Notes: generated by a model not told the origin, from the letters alone. A stretch of DNA of 57,177 bases from an uncultured Chlorobiaceae bacterium (GCA_903871235.1 CAIQGA010000027.1:1-57177), one strand, 5' to 3'; positions 1 through 10,419 are shown, counted from the stretch's first letter. Numbers and translations: made by a program.

Positions 1-755
1 AGCTTTTCGAGCAGCACAGCCGCCTGGATTGAATCAAGCCGTCCGTTGATGCCGATACGGTCATTGCTGTACTTGTCGACACCGCTGCCATGCACCCGTA
101 TTGAGCGTAGAAGGGTATCGAGTTCATCGTCGTCGGTAAAAATCGCTCCCCCATCACCATAACAGCCGAGTGGCTTGGCCGGGAAAAAGGAGGTTGCTCC
201 AACAAGACCAAAACTGCCCGCCCTGCGCCCATTGAAACTTCCTCCAAAACTCTGGGCTGCATCCTCAAGAACCCAGAGCCTGTAAGCGTCAGCAACAGCC
301 TGCAAACGGTCATACTCTGCCGGAAGACCGAAGAGATCGACAGGAATAAGTGCCTTGGGTTTCAACCCCCGCTGCACGGCATCATCGACAGCGAAGCCAA
401 CAAGATCGGGGTCCATATTGAATGTACCGGGAGAGACATCAACAAAAACAGGAGTTGCTCCCACAAGGCTGATCACCTCGGCGGTTGCAACAAAGGTAAA
501 GGGGGTGGTCAGCACAGCATCCCCCGGGCCAACGCCTTTGGCAAGGAGAGGCATAAGCAGTGCATCGGTGCCTGAAGAACAGGAGACGCAGTGGCGTGAA
601 CCAACATAGGAGGCCAGGCGTGATTCGAGCTCCGTTACCTCCGGCCCCATGATAAACTGACCACGATCCAAAATACCTTCAATGCGATGAAGAAGTGCTG
701 TGCGTATCCGCTCTTTCTGCGAAAGCAGGTCAATAAACTGCATAACTGGTTTCAT
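1..755 (-). CDS. DegT/DnrJ/EryC1/StrS-family sugar aminotransferase (C-terminus outside window)
   Basis: PLP-dependent aminotransferase of the family that converts keto-sugar nucleotides to amino sugars for lipopolysaccharide, capsule or glycan synthesis. The minus strand is open from an ATG at 755 to the left edge, giving about 251 residues. It starts MKPVMQFIDLLSQ, then shows the cofactor-pocket segment SSGTDALL (near residue 70), VLEDAAQSFGG (near 165) and SFFPAKPLG, in which K194 is the expected Schiff-base lysine. The NGRLDSIQAAVLLEK segment near the edge is also typical. A second in-frame ATG lies at 743. Family membership is clear. The exact substrate cannot be told; relatives include the WbpE/PglE type. 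The family usually has about 370 residues, so roughly a third is missing only because of the window edge. Confidence 0.9.
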   Translation of the reverse strand, partial: MKPVMQFIDLLSQKERIRTALLHRIEGILDRGQFIMGPEVTELESRLASYVGSRHCVSCSSGTDALLMPLLAKGVGPGDAVLTTPFTFVATAEVISLVGATPVFVDVSPGTFNMDPDLVGFAVDDAVQRGLKPKALIPVDLFGLPAEYDRLQAVADAYRLWVLEDAAQSFGGSFNGRRAGSFGLVGATSFFPAKPLGCYGDGGAIFTDDDELDTLLRSIRVHGSGVDKYSNDRIGINGRLDSIQAAVLLEK

Positions 756-1016
756 GATTAAAATTTGGAAGACCTTTTCGCTAAAATACGGATTCATTTC
801 ATTCTTTTACACCATTACACCAAATCTTCCTGAAATACTATTTTTTTTCATCACTTTAAAAGTATTTGCTGAACATGGTACTGACCGATTGGTTCAGAGA
901 CTCCAGAAATGCACAAGAGCTCTCCTGTTGCACCCTATCTGTTTTTTTATGTATATAAGCCCTTATGAAAACTGCCTGTGCAGCACAGTAATCTGGAAAT
1001 TGACAATCAGCCAACG

Positions 1017-2447
1017 ATGAGCTCCTTCTACTTTCTCGGTATCGGCGGTACCGCAATGGCGTCAGTTGCCGTCGCCCTCTCTCATGCAGGCCATGCCATC
1101 AGCGGCTCTGATACGCAGCTCTACCCTCCCATGAGCAGCTATCTTGACGACCATAACATCCGCTACTTCAATGGTTTTTCCGAAACAAACCTGCTGAGCG
1201 CCACACCGGATTTTGTTGTTGTCGGCAATGCGATAAGCCGGGGAAATCCGGAACTCGAATATGCCCTCAACCATCATCTTGAGCTGCTCTCCATGCCAGA
1301 TCTGGTACGGCGCCACCTTATCGGCAACAACACCTCCATTGTGGTGGCAGGCACCCACGGCAAAACAACCACTACCTCGCTGGTTGCCTGGCTGCTTGAA
1401 CATGGCGGCCTCAAACCGGGATTTCTGGTTGGCGGCATTCCTGAAAACTTTTCGATCGGCTGCCGCGCTTCGGGACGCAGCGGGGAGGGCTTTTTTGTCA
1501 CCGAGGGTGATGAGTACGATACCTCCTTTTTCGACAAGCGGAGCAAGTTCCTCCTCTACCGCCCCGACATTGCCATCATCAACAATATTGAATTTGACCA
1601 CGCCGATATTTTCGACTCCCTTGAGGATATCAAGCGCAGCTTCCGACTCTTCGTCAACCTTATTCCCGAAAATGGCACACTGCTGGTAAACGGTGACGAC
1701 AAGGTTGCCCTCGACATTGCTTCACGAGCATTCTGCAAGGTTGAACGGTTTGGCATGACCACCGAGTCGGAGTGGGGCGCCCGCAACATAACAGCCGACA
1801 GCGAAGCCTCAACCTTTGAGCTGCTCTATCAGGGCGCTGTTCAGGGAACCCTCCGCGTGCCGCTCTTCGGCAACCACAACATCATGAATGCGCTTGCGGC
1901 CATCGCTGCGGCAACCCACAGCGGCCTCCCCCTTGAGGCCATAACACGCGCCATGCCCCTTTTTAAACGCCCGAAACGGCGCATGGAGATTGTCGGCACC
2001 TACTCTCGCAACATCACGCTTGTTGAGGATTTTGCCCACCATCCAACCGCCATCCGCGTAACACTCGAAGCTCTCGGAGAACTCTACGCCGGACGAAGGA
2101 TTGTTACCTGTTTTGAGCCCCGCTCCAACACAACTACCCGGAACATCTTCCAGCAGGAACTGGCCGAGTGTTTCAATCCCGCCTCGATTGTCGTCATGGG
2201 AAAGGTGCACCGCCCTGAACGCTACGCGCCCGAAAAATCGCTCAATACCACACAATTAAAAAATGAGCTGGAGCAACAGGGAAAAAACGTCTTTCTTGCA
2301 GGAAAAGATAGAGCAAACTATCCCGCCGATATTGTGGAATTTCTTCAACCACTACTGACAGAAGGAGATGTCGTTGTCCTGCTCAGCAACGGAAGTTTCG
2401 GCAACCTGAAAAATCTTTTAACAGAAAGTTTTCAAAAATTTTCCTGA
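1017..2447 (+). CDS. mpl: UDP-N-acetylmuramate:L-alanyl-gamma-D-glutamyl-meso-diaminopimelate ligase (murein recycling)
   Basis: Mur-ligase family enzyme that reattaches recycled tripeptide to UDP-MurNAc in the cytoplasm. The protein has about 476 residues from the chosen ATG at 1017, which puts the Rossmann-like SFYFLGIGGTAMA at the very N-terminus, as in Mpl. An ATG at 978 would add 13 residues with no family support. The ATP-binding loop is AGTHGKTTTTSL (near residue 110). The central segment EGDEYDTSFFDKRSK is characteristic of Mpl rather than MurC, and the C-terminal domain carries VEDFAHHPTAIRVTL and FEPRSNTT. No clear Shine-Dalgarno is seen. It is followed by gapA on the same strand after about 115 bases. 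Confidence 0.9.
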   Translation: MSSFYFLGIGGTAMASVAVALSHAGHAISGSDTQLYPPMSSYLDDHNIRYFNGFSETNLLSATPDFVVVGNAISRGNPELEYALNHHLELLSMPDLVRRHLIGNNTSIVVAGTHGKTTTTSLVAWLLEHGGLKPGFLVGGIPENFSIGCRASGRSGEGFFVTEGDEYDTSFFDKRSKFLLYRPDIAIINNIEFDHADIFDSLEDIKRSFRLFVNLIPENGTLLVNGDDKVALDIASRAFCKVERFGMTTESEWGARNITADSEASTFELLYQGAVQGTLRVPLFGNHNIMNALAAIAAATHSGLPLEAITRAMPLFKRPKRRMEIVGTYSRNITLVEDFAHHPTAIRVTLEALGELYAGRRIVTCFEPRSNTTTRNIFQQELAECFNPASIVVMGKVHRPERYAPEKSLNTTQLKNELEQQGKNVFLAGKDRANYPADIVEFLQPLLTEGDVVVLLSNGSFGNLKNLLTESFQKFS

Positions 2448-2475
2448 ATAATTCCAGTTTCAAATCTTATCTTAG

Positions 2476-3567
<1,092 letters not shown>

Positions 3568-3593
3568 ACAGCACGCTTCAAAACGATGATTAT

Positions 3594-3628
3594 AAAAAAA
3601 GGCGCTCTTTACAGGGCGCTTTTTTTTG
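3594..3628 (+). terminator. Rho-independent terminator after gapA
   Basis: An A-run and GGCGC pair across a short loop with GCGC followed by eight T. It lies about 27 bases after the gapA stop codon. Confidence 0.7.
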
Positions 3629-3697
3629 TACCTTGTTTCTTCAGTACTCTCCCGACAATTTCAGTTCTGTGCTCAACCGAAACCATCCCTTTTTCTC

Positions 3698-4168
3698 ATG
3701 ACACACACTGCCGCTGCGCCCATGAAAGCCATCATCCTTTTCGACAGCAAAACCTCTGGCGGATCAACCGAACAGCTCATCGACTCCATCGGGCAAAAAC
3801 TTGCTGAAACAGGAGCTTATGTTGAAAAAGCAAAATGTAAAGCGACCGGCGATTACAGCTTCGTCAAAGAGTTTGACGTTGTCATCATGGGGGCCCCCAT
3901 TTACTATCTGCTTGTAGCATCAGAACTGCTTGGCGCACTGCTCCAAAGCAACCTCAAAAGCTGCCTTCAGGGCAAAAAAATCGCCCTCTTTCTCACCTGC
4001 GGCAGTCCTGAACTGATGGCAAACCTGCTCTATCTGCCACAACTGAAACTCAACCTTATCGGCAGCACCATTATAGCCGAAAAGATTTTTGCCCCCGATC
4101 AGCTCTCTGACCAGAACGTCATCGCCAACTATGTTGACGGGCTGAACATAGCGTACCGGTCGGTGTAA
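3698..4168 (+). CDS. Flavodoxin-like protein
   Basis: Small FMN-binding-fold protein of about 156 residues from the ATG at 3698; an alternative start at 3722 gives 148. The N-terminal MKAIILFDSKTSGGSTEQL matches the first strand and phosphate-binding loop of flavodoxins, where T/S-rich loops bind FMN phosphate. VVIMGAPIYY and KKIALFLTCGSPE match the second and third nucleotide-binding loops. The usual length of a short flavodoxin is 140-170 residues. The electron-transfer partner is not evident from the neighbours. A flavodoxin-domain oxidoreductase component is an alternative reading. Confidence 0.75.
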   Translation: MTHTAAAPMKAIILFDSKTSGGSTEQLIDSIGQKLAETGAYVEKAKCKATGDYSFVKEFDVVIMGAPIYYLLVASELLGALLQSNLKSCLQGKKIALFLTCGSPELMANLLYLPQLKLNLIGSTIIAEKIFAPDQLSDQNVIANYVDGLNIAYRSV

Positions 4169-4633
4169 GCGGGAGAGATGAAGCCCAAAAAATCGAGTAA
4201 CTGCATTTTTAAACCAAAAGTGTTATAAGCGTTTAACAACAAGTCGCTCCGTAATGCCGAGTCAGAAAAACCTGATTCATTAACGTCCCGCCCTGTTTTA
4301 CGTTGGCATCAATTCTTGTGAAGAGCTTACTATACCCTGAAAGGAGTTGGGTATATGTCTGTCTGGTGTTTGCTGAGTAGCCATTCCAGATCATGCCGTT
4401 ATAAGCGTTGCTGCATGGTTGCTCAGACCAGTTCCGGTTCTGCTTTTTGGAACGACTGTTGTACCCTTGTTGAGAAGGCTTCCATATCGTCTGCGAATCA
4501 GTTGCAAACAGCCCCTTATATCCACAGGGAATCATGTGAATTTTCTGAGGCAGGGTTTTGTTAATGGTTGTTCACTGATTTACCTTTTCAATTGCTGAAG
4601 TCTTTGCCTCAAACCTGCACATCTTGTGAAAAA
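4169..4633 (+). other. Gene-poor stretch between flavodoxin and thioesterase genes
   Basis: About 465 bases without a recognised gene. A minus-strand open frame of 100 codons (4233-4535) shows no family motif. The plus-strand frame at 4355-4564 is equally unconvincing. No tRNA or strong terminator was seen. It may hold decayed coding sequence. Confidence 0.4.
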
Positions 4634-5026
4634 ATGGAAACCTACAAACTTGTCCTGCCCGAACATCTCAACCATTACGGCTTTCTCTTCGGTGGCAACC
4701 TCTTGAAATGGATCGATGAAATCGGCTATATCACGGTCTCTCTGGATTATCCCGGCTGCAACTTTGTGACGGTTGGTATGGACAAGGTGGAGTTCAAAAA
4801 GAGCATTCGAGGCGGTTCAATCCTCTGTTTTGTTACTGAGAAAAGTAAAATCGGTCACACATCAATCGAGTATACCGTGCGCGTCTACAAGAAAAGTATT
4901 CAGACTGGTGAGCGGATTATGGCCTTCAGCACAAATATTACCTTTGTTTGCCTTGATGACAAGGGGGTAAAAAAAGAACTCTGCTGCGGCTATAAAGAGA
5001 ACCGAGAGGGGAACAACTGCGTCTGA
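4634..5026 (+). CDS. Hotdog-fold acyl-CoA thioesterase
   Basis: Acyl-CoA hydrolase of the YciA/BFIT-like hotdog family, about 130 residues. The start at 4634 ([16 protein letters not shown]) gives the normal N-terminus; the open frame reaches back to 4568 but the extra residues have no family support. The active-site region [20 protein letters not shown] carries the conserved G-x-L-F-G-G and the acidic residue of the central helix. [14 protein letters not shown] and [14 protein letters not shown] are the expected following strands. The acyl substrate cannot be predicted. It converges with the LptF/G-type gene on the other strand, only about 20 bases away. Confidence 0.85.
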   Translation: METYKLVLPEHLNHYGFLFGGNLLKWIDEIGYITVSLDYPGCNFVTVGMDKVEFKKSIRGGSILCFVTEKSKIGHTSIEYTVRVYKKSIQTGERIMAFSTNITFVCLDDKGVKKELCCGYKENREGNNCV

Positions 5027-5047
5027 ACTCTTTTTCACCTTCTGTCG

Positions 5048-6373
5048 CTACCTGGAGGTATTGAAAACAGAACCAGTCAGCTTAACCATAAGAGCAACAC
5101 CAATCGCTGCAATGACGGTATTGGCCAGCCATATTGAGATCATGGGGTCAAGAATGCCTCGCTCAGCAATTTTTTCTCCAGAAATCATGATCATCCAGTA
5201 GAGTACAAAAAAAAGAAGGGAGATCGCGGCTCCAACGCCAAAGCCTCCCCGTCTCGCAAGAACGCCAAGAGGAGCGCCAATCAGAACAAAAACAAAACAG
5301 GCAAGTGATAGCGAATATTTTTTATGATAGGCTGCCATATAGCGGTTGTACATGTTCCGGTTTGCTTCAATGCTTTTGAGCTCTCCGTCAAGCTGAAGAA
5401 GCTGGCGATCCACATAGGCTGCGGCTGACGCTCCTCTTTTTCCTGGCGAAGTTAATGATTTGACGCGCTTTCCGGGAGTTTTGAAGCCACTTTCGGCAAT
5501 CCGTCCCTCGACCTTTTCAAGCGGCCTGTTGATGAGTTTTTCTGATGCTGAAATTCTTTTTTGGAACTCATCGCCAATGGCAAGCAGCTCTTGCGCTGAA
5601 AGCTCGGTGTCGCCTGAACGCATTCGATTCTCTGCAGAGCGTGAAAAACCAAACCCTGACGACTCAAAAACAAAACGGTGCTTGCGGAAACTCATGTTGC
5701 GGTAGTTTTTATGATCCGGTTGACCTACCTGATGAATTTCACCATTGAAGAGCGTCATGACCAGATACTGATAATCTGCGGTAAAATCAATGGTACCCTT
5801 TTCAGCCGTCACCATAGTGCTGTAACCATGCCGGGTGGCATCATAGATCACAATACCCATCAGCTCTTTTGAGTCTTCATCTGATTTGCGAACAAAGATA
5901 GAGTAGCCGTCCAGAAGAGTCGAAAAGGCGTTTTCCGTCAATCCGAACGCCGGTTTCGAACGCGCAATGTCGACCATCATCGATTTTGCATAATAGTTTG
6001 CCTTGGGAAGCACAATATTATTAAACCGTTCGACACAAAATGAAAGCAGAAGACCCATAAGCAAAACAGGAATCATGAGGCGGTAAAGAGAGATACCGGT
6101 AGCCCTGAAAACGGTCATTTCAGAGGTAGTCGTCAGAGAGCCGAATGCCATGACAACGGCAACGAGCACAGCCATGGGAGCCGCAAGCCCTACCATCCAT
6201 GCCGACTGCAGCGCAATAAGCTCAACAATGGCAAGAATACTGATCCCCTTGCCCATGAAGCGATCAGCAAAGGTGGCAAAAAACTGGAGGATCAGAACAA
6301 AGATAATAGTGACAAAAGCAAACAGAAAGGGCCCGATATGCGCTTTCAGAATATAACGATCAATGATTTTCAT
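5048..6373 (-). CDS. LptF/LptG-family lipopolysaccharide export permease
   Basis: Inner-membrane permease of the YjgP/YjgQ family, which with LptB extracts lipopolysaccharide from the inner membrane. It has 441 residues. The start MKIIDRYILKAHIGPFL is the family signature before the first membrane span, with three hydrophobic segments in the first 115 residues. A large periplasmic region follows (about residues 130-330), then three C-terminal spans (about 345-435) beginning YSLSLACFVFVLIGAPLGV, which is strongly conserved. The family is certain; LptF versus LptG is not decided. The periplasmic part contains a lysine/arginine-rich stretch of about 40 residues near residue 290 that looks like an insert. 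Confidence 0.88.
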   Translation of the reverse strand: MKIIDRYILKAHIGPFLFAFVTIIFVLILQFFATFADRFMGKGISILAIVELIALQSAWMVGLAAPMAVLVAVVMAFGSLTTTSEMTVFRATGISLYRLMIPVLLMGLLLSFCVERFNNIVLPKANYYAKSMMVDIARSKPAFGLTENAFSTLLDGYSIFVRKSDEDSKELMGIVIYDATRHGYSTMVTAEKGTIDFTADYQYLVMTLFNGEIHQVGQPDHKNYRNMSFRKHRFVFESSGFGFSRSAENRMRSGDTELSAQELLAIGDEFQKRISASEKLINRPLEKVEGRIAESGFKTPGKRVKSLTSPGKRGASAAAYVDRQLLQLDGELKSIEANRNMYNRYMAAYHKKYSLSLACFVFVLIGAPLGVLARRGGFGVGAAISLLFFVLYWMIMISGEKIAERGILDPMISIWLANTVIAAIGVALMVKLTGSVFNTSR

Positions 6374-6723
6374 AAACAGAGCTCTCTTTGACTCCCCTTT
6401 ATTAGCTGTGATGGCTCTCGATGGCAGAGTTCAATTCCTCTGGCAGTTTATCTTTACCTGAGTACAGGCCTGTCGAAAAAAAACAGATGGCTGAGAATCC
6501 CGCTATTGATACCGCAAACGCCAATATAAAACAAATTCCCGCATCACAGGCACTCGATTGCCTGCCTGCGATGAGGAGACAATGACGTTTGAACGTGTTC
6601 TTTTTTCGTGAACAGGGTTAAACAGGGTGAGAAGTCATATCTTCAATCAAAAGGAGATATGAGAAATGACAGCGAAAGGCAATGAAAGTAGCTGGATGTA
6701 AAGCAAGTTCAGGCGACAACTTC
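6374..6723 (-). other. Gene-poor stretch upstream of the LptF/G-type gene
   Basis: About 350 bases with no recognised gene. A purine-rich site near 6653 precedes an ATG whose frame stops after 11 codons. It holds the promoter region of the minus-strand permease gene, but no clear motif was found. Confidence 0.4.
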
Positions 6724-7638
6724 TCAAGTTCTCGGTCGCCTGCGCAATATCGTTACATCCTGCCAACCGCGCATTCCGCCCGGAATGAACTTCACGACCT
6801 CAAACACATTTCTGGTCCATTGGCTCCGGATGTAGTTTTCATGGGTAAAGCTGTTTCCGTAGTCATCGCCAGCATTTGCAGCCCGGATGATATCTTCGCT
6901 GAGCGAGCGATAAATAAACAGCTTTGACGAAAACAACTTCAGGAGTGCACGTGCATCGTCCTCAGTTACCTGAAACATTTGTTGGTGCTGTTTGGACCCA
7001 CAAATAATATCGAGCGCCGGGAATCCGTGACTCGTCAGCAAGACAACACCATTGTCTACCGTAATTCTGGCCAATTCGTCCAGCCAGGCAAAAACTGATG
7101 CCTCTGGCAAATGAGTGAAAATGGACAGAGAAAAGATAAAATCAAACTCACCGTCCCGGTATTGCAGCGGAGGCAACAGATCGTTAGAGGATGTGATAAC
7201 TGTCTTTAGGTTATTCTGACACCAAGACACCAACTTTTGATTTATATCCGAACCGTAAACATCAAATCGCGACATCAACTGAAGAAATCGGGCAGTTCTG
7301 CCACACCCACATCCGAAGTCCAGAATTTTTGAAGGCCTTTCCCTCTTGTTAAGGTTATGGCTGTCGAAGAGAGCTGCGCACATCTGAGCATCCTTAATCC
7401 CACTCCATAAAAAGACTGACTCGGACGGTGCAGCCACGATACTGCGCATTTCATAGGGCGGAACATTGGGTGCAATATCTCGCAGTTTGTGATCTGTCGA
7501 GACCCCCGCAGAGTGAGCCCACTCGAGAATCCCCTCGTTGCCCAGGATGTACTTTAATGTCTCGACATCAGGCCGCTGTGTACAAAGTTCGGAAATCCGG
7601 TCAAGCATCTCTTGTGAAGTAATCTCTAATAAGCTCAT
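6724..7638 (-). CDS. Class I SAM-dependent methyltransferase
   Basis: Methyltransferase of 304 residues. Motif I is ILDFGCGCGRTARFL (near residue 105), followed by the acidic VYGSDINQKLV and the post-motif FDFIFSLSIFTHLPE. The roughly 90 N-terminal residues are not part of the fold and may recognise the substrate. Its start codon overlaps the stop of the upstream methyltransferase by four bases (ATGA), so the two are translationally coupled. The context of a second methyltransferase and an epimerase remnant suggests a role in modifying a surface sugar, which is inference. The exact substrate is unknown. Confidence 0.85.
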   Translation of the reverse strand: MSLLEITSQEMLDRISELCTQRPDVETLKYILGNEGILEWAHSAGVSTDHKLRDIAPNVPPYEMRSIVAAPSESVFLWSGIKDAQMCAALFDSHNLNKRERPSKILDFGCGCGRTARFLQLMSRFDVYGSDINQKLVSWCQNNLKTVITSSNDLLPPLQYRDGEFDFIFSLSIFTHLPEASVFAWLDELARITVDNGVVLLTSHGFPALDIICGSKQHQQMFQVTEDDARALLKLFSSKLFIYRSLSEDIIRAANAGDDYGNSFTHENYIRSQWTRNVFEVVKFIPGGMRGWQDVTILRRRPRT

Positions 7639-8399
7639 TTAGCTTCCTCCTTCACAATATAGACGTCCTGATAGCTCCACAAGCCTTTGGATATCTCCAG
7701 AAGAACCGGCGTACCAGTTTCTTCCAGGGTGGCCTGTCGCACAAAATCACTGGTGACATAGGTAGTTCCGTAATCTTCGAAAGAGTGCGACCTGCTCTCG
7801 CTCATATTCAAGTAATAGAAGCCAGAGCGAGGCATCTGGCTTGGGTCCGCCATGCAGGTCGTTCCATGCACACTGAAGATCAACACCCCATTCTCGGCCA
7901 ACGAGTTGTAGAGTTTTTTCAGCCAAGGTCGCCAGGTTTGTTCCGGCAAATGGCTGAATAGCGATGCGACAAAAATCACATCATATTTTTTCGGAATTTC
8001 CAGTTTACCGGGATCAAATTCAGAGTAGAAGCCATCGACCCCGAACGTTGCCTTCTGGAAGTCGACAGCATCTCTGTACACATCAGATACGGTAACTCTG
8101 CGGGGGTTCAGGTATCTCAGCAAATGACGCGTAAATCGCCCATACCCGCACGCAAACTCAAGAAAACTGCCAGTGCTTTCCAGCGACCGTCCGATCGAAT
8201 TCAACATTTCTCGGAGATTCTGTAACATGCCATCGCCACTGATGAAATACGACTTCAGTGGAGTATTCCGATGATCGGGGTGCGAGGTGAAAAACAGATA
8301 CATCTCGTCGTCCGAATGGACATCCGGAAGCAGTTCGCTCCCCTGAGAATTGATACTGCAGATGTAGTCAATGACATCGCTGTCGAATACTGGTTGCAT
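7635..8399 (-). CDS. Class I SAM-dependent methyltransferase
   Basis: Methyltransferase of 254 residues starting MQPVFDSDVIDYIC. Motif I reads FLEFACGYGRFTRHLL (near residue 98), motif II VTVSDVYRDAV, and the later strand YDVIFVASLFSHLPE. It resembles the downstream methyltransferase in layout, so the pair may be old duplicates. It is the first gene of a two-gene operon, with a four-base overlap. Its promoter region upstream contains debris of an epimerase gene, which suggests a reduced or horizontally acquired glycan cassette. Confidence 0.85.
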   Translation of the reverse strand: MQPVFDSDVIDYICSINSQGSELLPDVHSDDEMYLFFTSHPDHRNTPLKSYFISGDGMLQNLREMLNSIGRSLESTGSFLEFACGYGRFTRHLLRYLNPRRVTVSDVYRDAVDFQKATFGVDGFYSEFDPGKLEIPKKYDVIFVASLFSHLPEQTWRPWLKKLYNSLAENGVLIFSVHGTTCMADPSQMPRSGFYYLNMSESRSHSFEDYGTTYVTSDFVRQATLEETGTPVLLEISKGLWSYQDVYIVKEEAK

Positions 8400-8454
8400 T
8401 GGAACGACTTTTTATGAAGAGTTAATTACTGAATAAACAGAGACAGGGTTAATC

Positions 8455-8633
8455 GTATCTCCGCATACCCTAATCAGCATCGGGATGTTTGATCAACCAT
8501 TGAAAGAATCTTACCCATCCCTGTTCAAAACCAACCTTGAGAAACGAACCGGCGTGATTTTTTGCTCTGGCTGTGCATAGCACGCTGACAGTGACGTCAA
8601 ATGGCCAACCGGGCCAGTAACAGCGATTCGCAC
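8455..8633 (-). pseudogene. Short coding debris, possibly start and end of a second dehydratase/epimerase
   Basis: Reading the minus strand, RIAVTGPVGH resembles the first strand and glycine loop of an NAD(P)-dependent sugar epimerase. After a frame change the segment GFEQGWVRFFQWL leads to a stop near 8472. The two pieces could be the ends of one gene after a large deletion. This is a weak reading from a few residues only. Confidence 0.25.
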
Positions 8634-8642
8634 GTTGCCCGT

Positions 8643-8925
8643 TCACGTTAAGATAATCTTCTTCAATTCAGACTTGACCGCATGGGTAAACAAGCGAACA
8701 CTGCCCAGTACATTGCTCTCAACGTCAAAGGCCGGGTCCGCATTGAACGATTTCGGCAAGGTAGTCAGGAAGCTACCATCGCAATCCATGAGTCCATAGG
8801 AAATGTCCGCTTCGCTGAGAAAATCACATTCATAAAGCTCGAAGTTCGGATTCGCCAATTCCCATCTTCGCCCAAAGGCACGACATGCGGCCGGTCAAAA
8901 CAATGAACCCGATGCCCTTGAGCAT
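8643..8925 (-). pseudogene. Remnant of an NAD-dependent UDP-sugar epimerase/dehydratase
   Basis: Two minus-strand frames together give recognisable N-terminal epimerase sequence. First comes QGHRVHCFDRPHVVPLG (about 8880-8925). Then, one frame away, FELYECDFL, TLPKSFNADPAFDVESNVLG and VKSELKKIILT, which end in a stop. The normal continuation, a serine/glycine motif and YxxxK, is absent. A frameshift and the loss of about two thirds of the gene are needed to explain this. Intact relatives work in nucleotide-sugar synthesis, which fits the neighbouring methyltransferases. Confidence 0.6.
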
Positions 8926-9102
8926 CTTTGCATCATCGACGTTCCATGTATAGTGCCTTGACCGATCAACAGGCGCCGTCCAGGCGGATATAAACTACCT
9001 GACAATGACAACCACCACGATACAGTTTGGGCGAAAATAAGCAGAATGGCGGTCAGAGCTGATCAAAACAAACGATTGGTTCAAAGCACCCTCCAGAGGT
9101 AT

Positions 9103-9145
9103 AAAAAATAAAGACCTACAAGCCAAAACCTGTAAGTCTTTATTT
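9103..9145 (-). terminator. Terminator after tRNA-Lys
   Basis: On the minus strand, AATAAAGACTTACAGG pairs with CTTGTAGGTCTTTATT across a short loop, followed by a T-rich end. It lies just after the CCA end of the tRNA and would end a secG-tRNA transcript. Confidence 0.75.
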
Positions 9146-9149
9146 AACA

Positions 9150-9224
9150 TGGTGCACCCGGGAGGACTCGAACCTCCAACCCATTGATTAAGAGTCAATT
9201 GCTCTACCATTGAGCCACGGGTGC
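9150..9224 (-). tRNA. tRNA-Lys (anticodon CTT)
   Basis: The minus strand folds as acceptor GCACCCG/CGGGTGC, D arm GCTC..GAGC, anticodon stem ATTGA/TCAAT with loop CTCTTAA, and T arm GGAGG-TTCGAGT-CCTCC. The CCA end is encoded. The 5' end is only 8 bases after the secG stop, so the two are probably one transcript. Confidence 0.95.
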
Positions 9225-9232
9225 AGAAAAAT

Positions 9233-9598
9233 CTATTTTGCTGGCAGCAAAGGAAGCTGAGGTGCAGAAGGCACAGCGTTTGCTGGAGCTGAAACTGGAG
9301 CCGAAGGCAATGCTGGAATATCCCGCTGTAAAATACTTTCCGGAGCGCTCTTTACTCCCCTGCCGGGAAGGGTAAATTCGGCTATAAAACAAATCACCAT
9401 CACTGTTGCTGCAAGAATTGCCGTCATCTTGCTTAAAAAGTCACCAGTTCTTCTGACGCCAAGCGTCTGAACGGTACCCATACTTGCAATACCGCCAGTC
9501 AGGCCACTGCCGCTCTTGGGGCTCTGCAACAAAATGACCCCGATGAGCAGAATCGATGCAAGTATACCGACAATGACAATGAAAACGTGCATTTCCAA
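9233..9598 (-). CDS. secG: Protein translocase subunit SecG
   Basis: Small inner-membrane subunit of SecYEG, 121 residues. The first membrane span is residues 3-25. It is followed by the conserved [14 protein letters not shown] and a second span around residues 58-78 ([18 protein letters not shown]). The C-terminal tail is rich in proline and alanine ([16 protein letters not shown]), as in many SecG proteins. The ORF starts [11 protein letters not shown]; the second methionine is also possible. tRNA-Lys follows directly on the same strand. Confidence 0.9.
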   Translation of the reverse strand: MEMHVFIVIVGILASILLIGVILLQSPKSGSGLTGGIASMGTVQTLGVRRTGDFLSKMTAILAATVMVICFIAEFTLPGRGVKSAPESILQRDIPALPSAPVSAPANAVPSAPQLPLLPAK

Positions 9599-9735
9599 CC
9601 GCTTTATTAAATTTGCAAATATCGTATCTTCCTTTTAAGAAGGCCTTAATTTAGCAACTTTTAAAAACTATCCAAACGGAGTTTGCTGCATAGTGCCAAA
9701 ATAGTAACAAATTCATCCGATAAACCCTATACATA

Positions 9736-10338
9736 ATGCCAGAAGAAGCAAGAAAAGCGGTACGCAGCGCAACGGCGAGCCGAGCTACAAAAGAGACCGT
9801 CATCACCGCAACAGTGACGCTTGACGGCACAGGCGCAAGTTCAGTCAATTCGGGGGTGGCTTTTCTTGATCACATGCTGACCAATTTTTGCAAACACTCC
9901 GGTTTTGATCTTGCGCTCGAGTGCCAGGGAGACCTGGAAGTGGATGATCATCACACGGTTGAAGATATTGCTCTCGTGCTCGGGAGCACCATTGCGGAGG
10001 CTCTTGGCGATAAACGGGGCATAGGGCGCTATGGCTGGGCAATCATACCGATGGATGAGGCTCTGGCTCGCTGTGCGCTTGACCTTGGCGGGAGAAGCTG
10101 GTGCGTTTTCCACGCAGAGTTCAACCGACCGGTCATTCAGGGTTTTTCAACGGAGATGGTGGAGCATTTCTTTATCTCGCTTGCCACAACATTGAAGGCC
10201 AATATCCACCTTTCAGTACTTGAGGGAGAAAATACGCACCACAAGATAGAGGCTCTCTTCAAAGCGTTTGCCTATGCCATGAAGACGGCAGTTGCCATAA
10301 CCGGCACAGAAATTCCGTCAACCAAAGGGCAAATTTAG
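9736..10338 (+). CDS. hisB: Imidazoleglycerol-phosphate dehydratase
   Basis: Histidine-biosynthesis enzyme that dehydrates imidazole glycerol phosphate, 200 residues, monofunctional (no phosphatase domain). Metal-binding histidine clusters are visible: [37 protein letters not shown] and [15 protein letters not shown]. It begins [21 protein letters not shown]; a later start is possible because the family core begins near residue 16. It is a single gene here, not in a his operon, divergent from secG and followed by a terminator. Confidence 0.95.
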   Translation: MPEEARKAVRSATASRATKETVITATVTLDGTGASSVNSGVAFLDHMLTNFCKHSGFDLALECQGDLEVDDHHTVEDIALVLGSTIAEALGDKRGIGRYGWAIIPMDEALARCALDLGGRSWCVFHAEFNRPVIQGFSTEMVEHFFISLATTLKANIHLSVLEGENTHHKIEALFKAFAYAMKTAVAITGTEIPSTKGQI

Positions 10339-10358
10339 CTCTTCCCTCCGCACCAATG

Positions 10359-10391
10359 CAAAAGGGCCACCTCTTCAGGCAGCCCTTTTGT
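10359..10391 (+). terminator. Terminator between hisB and rny
   Basis: AAAAGGGC pairs with GCCCTTTT across a 13-base loop. The genes converge here (hisB plus, rny minus) and the hairpin can work in both directions. Confidence 0.7.
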
Positions 10392-10419
10392 CATTTCAGA
10401 CCGGCGTTTTTAAAGCCAC

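Noticed and set aside
4233-4535. 100-codon minus-strand frame after the flavodoxin gene
   Set aside because: No motif and unusual composition; kept only as a note within the gene-poor stretch.
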